A DNA stretch of 64,000 nucleotides. It comes from Gordionus sp. m RMFG-2023 (lineage: Eukaryota; Nematomorpha; Gordioida; Chordodea; Parachordodidae). Every line of letters begins with the position of its first letter. The first letter of the stretch is position 1. Shown here in pieces: positions 47,500 through 59,049 of the stretch. Made by a program: the position numbers and the translations under genes. The notes beneath the pieces were generated by a model. The model saw only the letters and a program-made list of their open reading frames with translations, searched no databases and had not been told where the DNA came from. Where the stretch lies: assembly GCF_954871325.1 (NCBI RefSeq), contig NC_088776.1, forward strand, positions 40,132,569-40,196,568. The letters are read 5' to 3'.

Positions 47500-48300
47500 G
47501 AGCTTTATCAGGGCCGTGCTAATACATTTAGGGGCTAGAGGGAAATAAATCAGGTGATCTTTAAAAATCAATAATTTATATGTGCGTAATATTCAAAAAT
47601 AATGAGATTCAGTAGTGTAGGCCATATACCTCATTTATCAAATAGTTTAGATGTTTAATGAGCAAGGAAAATAGCAGTGTTGACTGGATAATGCTATTAG
47701 GGATCGAATTCCGATATTTTTTCCATATCTATTTTATTTTTAACTCATATGTATTGTTCCCAGAATTTGAAGATAACTTGTAGAACTAAGGCAGGATAAT
47801 TTTAGGGATGTTGAAGAAGTTTTTTTAAACGAAATGAATTTTGTGAGCTGGAGGGGAGTATAAGAGTTTCTCAACTTTAAGACTAGATAAGGTTTTATTA
47901 AAAATTGTTGTATCGCTTTCGCATCACTTATTAGTGAATAGAGGTTAGAAAGTTCATCTGCTATAATATTCTAAAAACTAATATTATTTTTCACTTCCGA
48001 TTGAAGAAGGTATAATTCAATTATGTTTATATTTAGATTTATACCGATTGATGCTCCTTCATCTTTTATTATGCTGCATATTTTTAAGATCATTTTAGGT
48101 GATTCGCTAATTATTCCGTCACCAATGTAAAACACATAGAGATTAAGCTTTAAAAGTTTTTTTTTAAATAGCCGAAATAAATTTAAAGGACAAAAAATGA
48201 TAATTTGATTAATTGTTTTGCTCATTAATATTAAATTGATGTAATTGAAGAATTGTCGTAAATTATATAGATCAAGTCTCAATCTTTACAGACTTGTTTT
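47500..48300 (-). other. Fossil reverse transcriptase scrap, family uncertain
   Basis: A minus-strand frame (47971-48282) includes YVFYIGDGIISESPKMIL followed by a segment ending GINLNINIIELY. This resembles the Y-x-D-D-G strand and the following 'G..LN..K.EL' of some retroelement reverse transcriptases. It is a broken fragment with no ends or partner domains seen. Whether it comes from a LINE or an LTR-type relative is undecided. A hAT-end-like CAGGGCCGTGC word sits upstream at 47511. Confidence 0.35.
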
Positions 48301-48602
48301 AAATGAAATGAAGATAGTATAGAAGTATCATAATTACTTCTTTTTCTAATTTGAATAATTGATTGTATTGTACATCACACCGTATTTCTGTGTGTTCACA
48401 TCAAAATCATTTTAACAGGACATTATAATTTCAGGTGATATAGTTAGAAGAATGATATGCTGAAAATTACAATCAAATCAAGGCTTTAAAAATAAAAAAA
48501 GACATTCTTATAAAATTTAAAATAAGTCAAGGTGTATTGGATTAATTATTCAGTTATTTAGAAGACATTTATTTATAAATAATTTGTTATGATATTATAT
48601 AT

Positions 48603-49820
48603 CAGGGATGTGAACCCGAACCCGGACCCTGAACCCTCCTGAACCCTTATATTTTGGCTGAACCCGGGTCCAAGGGTTCTAGGTGTCATAAAAGATTTTA
48701 AAAATAAAAATATTTTTTTTAAAAATAATATAAATTTTTTTAAATTTTATTAACTTTTTTTGTGGAATTATTTATTTTATCTTCGTGTTTTTCTTTCAAT
48801 TTTCTGGACTTCCATTTTATTTAGAGATTGATATCATTAGTGTAGGTAATAATATTTTATTATGTAAATTTTTTAATATGCTATGTTATTGAAATAAGTT
48901 GATTATTTTTAAAGTGAATTGTGTAATAATATTTAATTTAAATGATAATGCACAACACGTTCGTCTTCAATTTGTATGATACTAGAAAGATTATGTTTGA
49001 AAGATTTCTGTAATGATTTTATTATAGGAGCATGTGAAGTCATTTTGTTGGAAGATGATTATTGTCAAATAAAGGACCTAGTGCATAAGTTCCTTTAAAA
49101 ATAACAATATTAAGTTTACAATCAGAACAATTATGTTTATTTGATTTTTATGGAATATGGATTAGACGCCGATTAGATTTAGAAAAATTTACAGTCCTTT
49201 TATACGAAATATTAGAAAACATGATCGAGAGCAACAATATTTGCAAAATAGTGTTGTATACGCTTCTATATATTTAGACCCTCGATATCAAGGTTTATTG
49301 AGTATTAAGCAAAAACAAATGGCTAAAGACCATCTTAAGGATTTATGCCATACTCAAAACTCCATTATTTAAAATATATTGGAGGCTACGAAAATACCTA
49401 CTGGTAGTAGTGATAATAATAATGATAGCAACATTGATGATCTTGAAATTTTACTTTTAGATAGAGAAAAAAAAATCAAATTATCATCAGATAGAAAGGA
49501 GGATCAAAAAATGCCTATTGCATCTTTAATATTAAAGTTCTCAGACGTTAAGAGAAAAAATAAGGGTATGAATATTTTAAAATTCTGTAAAAAAAATTCT
49601 TCAATATATCCAGAATTATATATCTTATCTAGAATCTTCATGGCTGTATCGGCATCGCAAGTACAATAATTTTATAAAGATAACTATCTATTTTAGGTAA
49701 GGGTATACGTGAATTTTATTTTTATGTTCCCTAAACCCGGACAGGGTCTTTTCAAATTTTATTCCTGTACCTGAACCCGGACCTGGACCCTTTTTTTTTG
49801 ACGAAGGGTTTACATCCCTG
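48603..49820 (+). mobile_element. hAT element, family C (GGGTTC-rich ends)
   Basis: Ends CAGGGATGTGAACCCG and GGGTTTACATCCCTG. The exact 8-bp target duplication ttatatat lies at 48595-48602 and 49821-49828. Subterminal arrays of ACCCGGACCC/GGGTCC words stand at both ends (48615-48680 and 49733-49790), as hAT transposase-binding arrays do. The plus-strand transposase C-terminal half remains (49190-49669). The N-terminal half is deleted, making this a 1.2-kb non-autonomous derivative. Confidence 0.92.
49190..49669 (+). pseudogene. hAT transposase C-terminal remnant, family C
   Basis: VVYASIYLDPRYQGLLSIKQ near 49250-49310 is the 'A..LDPR.k' signature preceding the hAT C-terminus. After a frame break, the open segment 49379-49669 runs through an acidic linker into SIYPELYILSRIFMAVSASQ, the start of the dimerisation domain ('yP.L..lA...L.vpaTs...ER.FS'). 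It stops just before the expected ER-FS motif. Non-functional. Confidence 0.8.
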
Positions 49821-51299
49821 TTATATATAAGAAATTAAGCTGAATAAGCATATATTAGAGTAGATATGTTGACATTGGAAAATAAAGATTAAAATTAATA
49901 GAATTTCATTAAAACTTAACTTTTTGGATTTATTTTAAGGGCAGCTAGAAAAACAACATCCTCATTGATCTTGTAGATTAGTTTTAATATAAAACTATAA
50001 TAGAGTCGGTCATAAGATAAAATCAGATTGATAATTTTGGGTATAAGTGTATTAGATTATTGATTAAAATTCTCACAAATAGAATTTCTTTAGAATAGTT
50101 TAAAACTTTTTAAAATTCATAGGTTTACGTGATAAGGATATAAGCCACAATTTAACTCAATTAGAGATCTATTATTTTTGGTAAACAATTAGATAAATTT
50201 GAGATAGACAAATTGTGTCGGCAAGATTAATTGAGAATAGCAGGGTTAGGCAGTAACGCGAATATTTGTATTTAAAATTACCTTTTCAATTGTATTTGGT
50301 ATTTATTTGAATATTTCAGAAAATATTTAGATTTATATGTTAGATTTCAGACCAATGCAAATACTTTTTTAAATATTATTTTATTATATCGAATTTTAAA
50401 TCTAAATCCACAATGTATTTATTAAGATATTAAATTTGTGACCCGAGTTGCGAAAAAGATGAACATCTATAATGAGTATTTACGAAAGTGAAACCAAAGA
50501 TACACATTTTTATGTAGAAGATAATGATATTAAAAGTAGATATGAATTCCAGTTCCTTTGGGTTCTTTTTAACGCTATTATGTTTATAAAATATTTTTAG
50601 CAGAGAATCTGTAACACTAACAATCTCCACATCCTCTATATACCATTTAACAATTTTAGAGCGAAGATATAAGGAACCTTTTTAGCAACTCTCTCACGTC
50701 CTTATTTTAAAAATAGGTGTAAACATGCGAGGAGAAAAAATATTTGCATCATATGCTTTTATATGAAGACCTCTTCATTCTCCTATGTTGATAAATGCCA
50801 TTATATTATTTTGGAAAATTGTATAAAATAAATTCTTCAACACTGTTGTGTTAGAATCACATTATTTAAAGGATGAGCACAAGGATATATAGTAAATGAT
50901 AAATAATTTTATAATTATTTTTAAAATTTTTTTAAATATAATTCTTTGCCAATATTGCTTCTAAAGTTAATTTTGGAAATTTAATTAATACGTCAAATCA
51001 GTGGTGTAGGCATGGGGGGGGGGAGGGGGGGGTTTAAAATTTTTTTTTTTAAAATTTTTGAATTTTAATTTAATAAATTCTTAATAAACGCTTGATTTTT
51101 ATGTTTTAATTTTATTATAAATAATAATAGATATACACATTTGATTTTTTTTATATTTATTAAATAAATTTTATATTATTTTACATTTCATAAAAGTTGT
51201 CTAGTTTGTCATATTCAATTTTATAAAAATATATATTTCTCATTTTCAATATGAATTTCACATCACCCAAAAAAGGGAGTTATTTATACAAACGTATCA

Positions 51300-52350
51300 T
51301 GATATTGACTCAAAAAATCAAATAAAAAACTAAAAAGATTTTGTCCGACCAGATTCATCGAAAGACAAGAGTCAGTGAAACTCTTTATTGAACTATATGA
51401 TGTTGTCTTTGCAGCACTATAATTTTATATATCAAGCAAGGAAAAAGATTCAGCAGATGTCAAAAATCTTTTGCAGGCTATTATTAAGCCACAGTTTTTA
51501 ATTTCAATTCAATGTGTTTTTTTTAAATTTAATTATACATATGATTTTAGCAAAATGCTACAAAAAATTGATTTGGATTTAAGGGAGATTATAAACAGAG
51601 CAAAGGATATTGTTGAAATATTAACAAATATCAGAGAGAATGTGGATGAAAAATTTCATGAAATTATATGAAAAAGTAAAGGAGATTGCTAATATGTTTG
51701 GAATTGAAATTTTTAAACCTAGAGTAGTGTCTCTAGATAATGCAATCGATCAAATATTGATGCATCTACGATTGAGGATTTTTATAAAATAAACATTTTT
51801 ATTCCCCTTATTGATACATTTTTATTTCAATTAAAAGAAAGATTTATTAGTCATAATTATATTTTAAAAAGCTTTTATTTTCTTTTGCCGGTTGAGTCTA
51901 AACTATAGATTACACTTGAAACACGAGAGGATATTAAAAAAATCTCAAAGTTTTATGCTGATGATTTAGTAGGTTCTATGATAAGTTACTTTGTGATGTC
52001 GAATTTTGGTATAAAAATCTTGACAGAATAGGGTATTCTTTAAGACCAAAAAATGCTCTGCAGGCCCTTTCCATGTGTAATTGCATTTTAGATTCCCTGC
52101 CTAATATCAAAACATTATTAATTATTTTAGCTACCTTGCCAATTAGTACCTGCACTGATAAAAGGTCTTTTTAAACTTTAAAAAGGTTAAAAACCTATTT
52201 AAGAAACACAATTGGTGAAAAACGTTTAAATGGATTAGCCCTATTGAATATTTATAAGGAGATTATTTTAGATAAAAATGTGATTCTAGATGAAATTAGC
52301 AAAATCTCAGAGAAGAGTAGATCTCTCATTTTAAATTCAAATCAAAAATA
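51300..52350 (+). pseudogene. hAT transposase (ZMYM1-like, DUF4371 type), family D
   Basis: Recognisable in order: KMLQKIDLDLREIINRAKDI and VEILTNIRENVDEKFHEI (51471-51671), then EIANMFGIEIFKPRVVS, then LFPLIDTFLFQLKERFIS then HNYILKSFYFLLPVES, then IGYSLRPKNALQALSMC, NIKTLLIILATLPIS, and a C-terminal dimerisation segment KRLKTYLRNTIGEKRLNGLA then LLNIYKEI. In-frame stops and frame changes occur at several points (for example after RLRIFIK and within the 'TDKRSF' motif). The N-terminal zinc finger is not visible. The gene has no evident introns. Same subgroup as family B. Confidence 0.88.
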
Positions 52351-52721
52351 GCAATAAAATTTTATTAGTTTTAATATATAATCAATTTTTTTTGTAAAAA
52401 AAGTATTATTTATAAGATAATATCATCATATTTATTTAAATACCATTATTTGCATAAGAATTACACATATTTTATATAATTGTAAAAAATTACTTTTTTT
52501 TAAATAGAGTCTTTATACATTATAATTTTTAATATTAAAATCTGTATTATATAAAATATCAACATTTTGAAAATATTTTAATTAATAAAAATATATACAT
52601 GATTAAATAAAGGAATGTAAATATAAAATACCCTAAAATTTTGTTATATGAAATTATAAAACAATTTTAACACATCCAAAAATATAAGCAATTAAATGTT
52701 CAAAAAAAATAAGAGGTTTAT

Positions 52722-52742
52722 GGGGGGGGCGAAGCCCCCCCC
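52722..52742. other. Perfect GC hairpin near the hAT right end
   Basis: G8-C, loop GAA, G-C8: a 9-bp stem of only G:C pairs with a three-base loop, 60 bp inside the right terminus of 50999-52801. It is followed by further C7/C6 runs. It may be a structural part of the element end or simply a product of slippage and inversion. Confidence 0.8.
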
Positions 52743-53370
52743 ACAAAATTTTTAAACCCCCCCTCCCCCCTTTCCATGATAAAATCCTGGCTACGCCACT
52801 GCGTCAAATAGGCATAGATTAAATGATATTTCATTTGAAAATCTTATTATATTGAACATTATACATTATACATTTTTTTATTTATAAATGTGTTTTATTC
52901 AAATTTTTTTATTTTTGATTTATTTTAATTTATTAAATATTATTATATAATATTCTGGGCATGCAATATAATCTCACATTTATGTTTTATAATACTCTGT
53001 AAAACTGGGCAATTAATGAAATTAGCCATTATAACATAATTTATGTGATATGCTACTGCAATAAATATATTATTTATATTATTTATATCACTGCAGATAT
53101 AATATAATTGGAGACATAATTATTAAAATATTTTAAATAATAAAAATATTATTTAAGTAAAATTTTTTTTATAGTTATACTATATAAATGACTTGAGAAA
53201 GGTATTCATCGAAGTATTATTGTGCAAAAAGTATTCGTCAATGTATTTGCATTTAAATACTTTTTTGAAAAATTTTGGTATTTAGTACCTATATTTTACA
53301 TATTTGTAATTAGTTTTTTCTATTTATATTCGAATACATTTTATTGAAAATTTGCCCAACCCTGGATAAT

Positions 53371-54095
53371 CGCATGAAATGAAAAGGGGAAGAAGTTACG
53401 TGAAAAGTAAGGAAGAATGTAAGTGTATTTTAATGTAAATGGAAGGATGAATGTATAGGTTTTTTAGTTAATTAATAGCAATTTTGTAGGCAAAATATGT
53501 AAAGTTTAGATTGATTTTAAATTGGTTGTGGTTTTGAAACTTGTAAAAAAAATTTGGGAAGAAATAAAAGTAAATGATGTTTTAATTTGATTTAGTTATT
53601 AATAGGAAATATTTTTGATACTCTGTAAGGGTAATTTTTGAGATGAAGTAGAGGTGAGAAAAAAAAATATGACTGTTAACAAAATCCTTAGTGGGAGTGT
53701 AAATAAATGAATAAATGTATTTTTCTATTATCTTTAGTAGTCCATTTAAAAAGCGCTTTAAATTTTAGTTGTGTGAATGATAGACGAAGACAAGGGTGTT
53801 TGCAGATATAAAGGGCAATAGCAGGAAACAATATGATTCCTATTAACATTTAACCAAATGAAGAAACGATACTATTTCGCAAAAAAATATAAAATCTAAG
53901 TTTTTATTGGTATTTGAGAGTATTTACAATAATGTAGTATGCAAGGCAAATAAAACATTCCATCCTGATAAATTAAAAAGTAAAAAATGAAGTATCTAAG
54001 CACTGCCAGGTATTGTTAGAGACAAATGTCTAGAATGCTTCAGTTCATTATTAGAGCTAAAAGAGACTTTTCTAAATTTTGAACCATATTAGTAT
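53371..54095. other. Spacer with strong G-over-C strand bias, no gene seen
   Basis: From 53371 to about 53730 the plus strand has many G and very few C ('gaaaaggggaagaagtta', 'gtaaggaagaatgtaagtg', 'gatgaagtagaggtgag'). No open frame or family match explains it. Confidence 0.5.
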
Positions 54096-54559
54096 GTGTA
54101 CCAGGCGCGTACGCAGGAATTTTGTGGGGTGGGGGGGGGGATAATTAAATTTTTTTAAGATAAAATTATTGTTATTTAAAAATATCAATAAATTTATTAG
54201 GACTAATAACTATTTCTATACACAATTTTAAATTAATGTGAATTATAAAAAAATAAATATATAAACCGGTATATGAAAAACTATAAATTAAATGTGAATT
54301 ATAAAATATTAAGTGGATATAACCAGCATATGAATCACTATAAAATAAATGACCAAAAATAGAAATTTATATTTTTTGAGCCTATAAAATTTATATATAA
54401 AGTATAAAAAATTTAAATATTGAAAATATAAATTAATACACAAGTTTCTTAGGAATGTATTTTGTATGTAATAACTTATAAAGTATTCATGAAAAAATAT
54501 ATAACACATTAAAAAATAAAATTGCACAAAAAATATTATTAAGAAGCATATTATATATT

Positions 54560-54860
54560 TATAATGTAAAATCCAATCTTCGTTGGGATTGAGCTAATTT
54601 TTCAATTATCTCATCTGTGCTTGGCGTCAAATTCCTATGAATATTCAAAAGGGCCAAACCATTCTATCTACTTTCAGAAGTTGTACTTCTTAGGTATGTT
54701 TTATTCTTTTTAAAGAAGAGAACTCTCATTAGTTGCAGAACTAATGGGAAAGTTGCTAATATATATAATAATTTTAATACATTGGGAAAATAATCTAAAA
54801 GATGTTTGAAATTATGAAAAGCATCCATAGCATTTTTTGGGACTATATCAACCATAGCTA
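54560..54860 (-). pseudogene. hAT transposase C-terminal remnant, family B copy 2
   Basis: The minus strand gives DYFPNVLKLLYILATFPLVL, then FFKKNKTYLRSTTSESR, then in another frame NGLALLNIHRNLTPSTDEII. It aligns with NIKTLLIILATLPIS ... KTYLRNTIGEKRLNGLALLN of family D. This is the dimerisation domain, and the ER-SFS motif is corrupted. It shows families B and D share one transposase subgroup. Frameshifted; dead. Confidence 0.75.
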
Positions 54861-55435
54861 ATCTTTTATACCATAAATTTAAAATACTAGCTAAATGTTT
54901 TTTCGACTGCTCATTTAATTAAAATACTGCCCATTTTTGATTAATTTTACTGAACATTTCTCATTAAAAACTGTCCAAATATTTATTTACTATAACTAAC
55001 CTTTTGATGGCTCTATATCCTGACTCTCAATTATTCCAGCAATTCTTTCATTATTTGTATTATGGGAGGGGTTTTAAAAGCTAAGAGTAAATATTATAAA
55101 ATTATTTGTATTTTTTTGCCTTTTGTAAGATGACTAGGTTTCATCATCATCAATATGTTTAAAAAATTTCTTATGTCGATAATTATTATTTGACTAGAAA
55201 TTTGAAAATGGTAGATAAATATTACGCCATTAGAAATTTGAAATTAATAGATAAATATCACGCCAAAGGAAAACTTGAAATCGAAATTAATTGATAAAAT
55301 AAGTAAATGAATGTGATAAATAAATGTAATTAAATATATATTTAAAAAGAAAGAGTTAGGAATAAATATTTTAAAATATAAATTAATATAAACAATAATA
55401 TTTTTAAAAAATATATCCGGCATCTTCATTTTTTG

Positions 55436-57998
55436 CAGAGTTGTTAAATAGCGCGCTATCTTTTTTGGTAGCTATAGCTAATAGCCGCTACTTTTTTTTA
55501 AATATTTAATTTTTTAGGGCGCTACTTCGCTACTTTTAAAAAATATAATGAATGTAAGTATAAACATGAAAATTTAAATAAAATATCATAATTAATTATA
55601 ATTTTTATAATTTTTTATTTAATTTTGAAATTTAAAAATATTTTCAATTTTTAATTTATATTTTCAATCTGTGTTAATAATCTAAAATGCCATCGCCCAT
55701 TGATATCCAAATCCTTGAAAGTGATTCGGACATGGAAGATTCAATGGAAGAAAATGTACTTAATAGCTCTAATAACGATTTCCCATTCCCTAAATTTGAA
55801 AAATTTTTTAAAATAAATATTAAAACAAATCTGGATTCAAATTCCTGTGCTTAAAATGTAAAAAAAATATATCATCAAATCAATCGAGTAGCTATAACCT
55901 GAAGAAACACCTAAAGGTAAATTGTTATTTTTACATTATAATATTATTTATTTTATTAGACTGTTCACGCCAATTGCTATAAGGAAATAGAGAAACATAT
56001 AAAAAATTTTGGTATAGGAGAATCTTCATTCAAAAAGACAAATACTATCCAAACCAAATTAACTGATAATAAACATGCCAATATTTCACAAAAATTGGCT
56101 GATAAAGTAATTGTTGATTTTATTATTGACACAGTTCAGCCATTGTCCTTGGTTGATAATCCATCATTTACTATGATGATTAAAACTTTATCCCCTGGCC
56201 AGTTTTATGTCGCCAGACACTTATGAATAAAATAGCCGACAACTTCAAAGTGATGAAAGATGCTCTAATAGTAGAGTTATCAGTATATCTTATGTATGTA
56301 CCACGGCAGATAGTTGGACACATAACAGAAGGTAAAAACTTATTTATATTTATAAATTGATCTGATTAAATATTTTTAGAGCTTATTTGGGAATCACAGG
56401 CCCTTGGTTAGACCCTAGGACTTTAAAAAGAAGATCTGTAGCCTTAGCCCTTAAAAGGATTATAGGATGCCAGACATATGACGTACTTGCAAATAAAATT
56501 ATTGACATCCACAAGTCTTTTAGGATTCATAATAAAGTTTGCAAGATGGTTACTGATAATGGGTCTAACTACCTGAAGGCATTTAGGTTATATCACAAAT
56601 TTATTTATAATATTTATTTTAAGTTATGATTTTTTGGGCAGTAAATTAATATTATTTAATCTATAAAATATTTAGTATTTTAATATTTCACATTATTTAT
56701 AGAATTTTTATTAACTAAATACACACATATTTTAGTAATATTATGATTATCATAATTTATATCAAATTATAAATAAAATTAGTGAAATTAACTAATAAAA
56801 TATAAAACAGAGGTGGATTTAATTCATTAATTTTTATTGTACAGTGTCATTGAGCTAATCTAACATTTAATAAGATATGGTTATTGAATATTTCATGGAT
56901 GATTAGATTTTTACTATATTTATTTCTTATTGATTAATTGCCATCAATTTATATACAGTACAGGGAATTCATTCAATGTATTCATTTGATAAAATATTTT
57001 TGCTTAGTTACATTATAATTCCTGAGGTTCAAAATTTAAAATACTAAGAAATGATTTTTCCACACCATTTTTGATAAATATTACTAGACATTTCTATAAA
57101 AACTGGATGAATAATTTAATTTGTCCTATTTAATATGAATATAGAATATTTGGTTAGGATAATGCTGAAGGAGATACAGAATGAAAGTCAACATGTATTG
57201 GAAGAGGAGGAAATAGGTGTTGATGCCAATGATATTAATGAGATCTTAGAAGAAGGTTTAATTTATTTTATAATACATGTTAATCTAATCAATATTCTAT
57301 AGGATCTTCAACTAACTCCACAATGTTACCCAGCCATCAGAGATGCTCCTGTCATAATTTAAATTTGATAGCAACAGTAGATGCTGAAGGAGCTTTAAAT
57401 GATGAAGATTTTAAAAGGGTGTCAAGATCGACATTTTATAAATGTCAAACTTTATGGAATAAGCAGAACAAATCTCCTAAAAGTTCTGACATGTTTAAAA
57501 AAAAATTAGGGAGGTATTTATTAACCCCTAATCGTACAAGATGGAATTCTGTATACCAAGCAATAAAACTAATCGCTTTTTTTCTGGAGGAAAGAAGATT
57601 AGAGATTAATTATCTCTGTGATCTTGTTGAAATTGAATATTTAACGATGAAGAGCATACTTTTATAAAAGAGTATACAGAAGTAATCCTAATTAATAATG
57701 ATTCATTTCCATATCAAATATTTATTTATATTGCTTATTTTTTTATAATCTAAACTAACTATATTTTTATATTTATAAATGTTGATTTTTATATATTATT
57801 TATTATACATTTACATTATAAGCAAAAAAATAAATAAAAAAAATTTGTTTCATTTGTTTTTAAATTTTTTTTTATAAAAAGTAGCTAATAGCGCGCTACT
57901 TTTTTTGACAAATAGCGAAAGCGGTAGCGCGCTACTTTTTTTGACAAATAGCTATAGCGGTAGCCCGCTACTTTTAAAAATAGCGTTTAACAACTCTG
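55436..57998 (+). mobile_element. hAT element, family A, copy 2, nested in family B
   Basis: Perfect ends CAGAGTTGTTAA and TTAACAACTCTG. The exact 8-bp target duplication attttttg lies at 55428-55435 and 57999-58006. The unoccupied site is at about 21018 of the family B copy 1 ('ctgcattttttggctttgg'). GTAGC/GCGCTAC arrays occupy both subterminal regions, with three direct copies at the right (57870-57975). The plus-strand transposase keeps the N-terminus and catalytic middle, but the C-terminus is missing. Confidence 0.95.
55687..57665 (+). pseudogene. hAT transposase with introns (ZBED-like), family A copy 2
   Basis: Exon 1 starts MPSPIDIQILESDSDMED (55687). A BED-finger segment CLKCKKNISSNQSSSYNLKK follows in a shifted frame near 55850. 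A GT..AG intron (about 55917-55961) precedes IEKHIKNFGIGES and QPLSLVDNPSFTMMIKTLSP. CTTADSWTHNRR (56297-56332) bears the first catalytic Asp and abuts a second GT..AG intron. Then come AYLGITGPWLDPRTLKRRSV and KMVTDNGSNYLKAFR (second Asp) in 56387-56629. About 500 bp of AT-rich sequence follows, then a short acidic exon (57150-57255), an intron, and LPSHQRCSCHNLNLIA ... TPNRTRWNSVYQAIKLI (57323-57667). The hAT dimerisation domain is absent. Frameshifts and the deletion make it inactive. Confidence 0.88.
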
Positions 57999-58049
57999 AT
58001 TTTTTGGCTTTGGAGAAGAATTTGCCCCTCCCCCTCCTCGCTGAGTAAA

Positions 58050-58495
58050 AATGATAATTTTGTGCATTCTATAACTCTTGAAATATTCAACCTTTTTTAA
58101 AGACAAATTTTTGTTTATATGCGAAATTATATTCATATTTTAATATAATAATTATGACAATAAATAAAATATTTAATCTTATCTTAATAAAGTATTTAAT
58201 ATTGCATTGCATTAACCGGCCTTATTTTTGACTTTGGTAGTATTATATTATATTTAAAGTATGTTTAAATATTTGTAATTCGGTTATGGCATCGTCTCTT
58301 AATTTAATATGCGCTTTTTTTCGAGGAAATGAAGAGAGTTTACATGATCATGATTACATTTCTTAATTTGAAAAATTAGTTGCATTGTACAATATAACCT
58401 ATGTTTGTGATATGCAAAGGCACAAGCTATGATTATAATTATTCATAAATTTCTAATTATTATATAATTAATCATTTTTAATTATTAACATCTAC
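58050..58495. other. AT-rich spacer, no gene seen
   Basis: No repeat end, open frame or RNA signature that I can support. Confidence 0.5.
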
Positions 58496-58499
58496 ACGA

Positions 58500-58971
58500 T
58501 ATAAAAAGACATTTCTGAGAAAAAAAAACATTAATAAATAGTTTCTGTGTTATTTGGAATCAAAATTTACGAATAGTCGTAGAGAGGAAGAATAGTACGA
58601 TGTTCCTAAAATGGACACACTCAGTATGTGCTATTTTTAAAATAATTACATTCGGCATTGTACTGATTAGTTCATACTTAAAAGTGATGAATAGATATTA
58701 ATATTGTAATATTATGTTCAATTAAACATATAGTAATGTTCAATTTTATTTTAACCACCTTACCCTGGGTATGAGGTAAAATGGCAAAAATGACACACTT
58801 CACATAATTAATCACAACTCCTAAAGTATTATAGGTAGAAAGCTACACTTTTTTATTATTTTGTAGATGAGGGATTTGACTACATATAAATATATATTGT
58901 TCTGTTTTGTTAATCCTTCAAAATATTATGGTAAAAATATAATATACGAATCGTTTTACCCCGGTCTCCCC
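58500..58971 (+). mobile_element. G-ended pogo-like element, 3' part
   Basis: Sister of 12990-13688 and the empty-site control for the MITE there. Shares 'ttcctaaaatggacacactca', 'tatgttcaattaaaca', 'aaaatggcaaaaatgacac' and the terminus TTTTACCCCGGTCTCCCC then TA. The left end was not found. Confidence 0.75.
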
Positions 58972-59049
58972 TAGATATGTTGAATTAAATTTCTATTTAT
59001 ATACATAAATTTCAACTATACTATTTATAATTAAAACATGATATTTGTC

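Larger units (their letters stand above)
50999..52801 (+). mobile_element. hAT element, family D, nested
   Basis: Ends CAGTGGTGTAGGCATGGGG and GGCTACGCCACTG. The exact 8-bp target duplication cgtcaaat lies at 50991-50998 and 52802-52809. Immediately inside the left end are G10 and G8 runs, and inside the right end is a C-rich block. The plus strand carries one long, lightly broken transposase (about 51300-52350) followed by a 370-bp AT-rich tail. The perfect duplication and readable gene point to a younger insertion than its host. Confidence 0.94.
50241..53364. mobile_element. Outer hAT element (CAGGGTTRGGCA ends)
   Basis: Left end CAGGGTTAGGCAGTAACGCG and right end TTTGCCCAACCCTG match the widespread hAT terminus CAGGGTTGGGCAA. 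Flanking 8-mers gagaatag and gataatcg agree at six of eight. The right subterminal region carries a short palindrome, GTATTTGCATTTAAATAC. The interior was interrupted by the complete hAT at 50999-52801; without it the outer element is about 1.3 kb. No recognisable transposase of its own. Confidence 0.75.
54102..58045 (-). mobile_element. hAT element, family B, copy 2, hosting a family A element
   Basis: Left end CAGGCGCGTACGCAGGAATT followed by G4/G10 runs, as in 19190-21090. It matches that copy through 'accaatcttcgttgggattg'-like sequence, 'tcaga agttgtacttcttagg' and the 'gactagaaatttgaaaatgg' repeats. The right part resumes after the nested element with 'ggctttggagaagaatttgccc' and ends in 'ctcctcgctgag'; the final bases and target duplication are lost. 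Without the insertion the element is about 1.4 kb. Confidence 0.8.
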
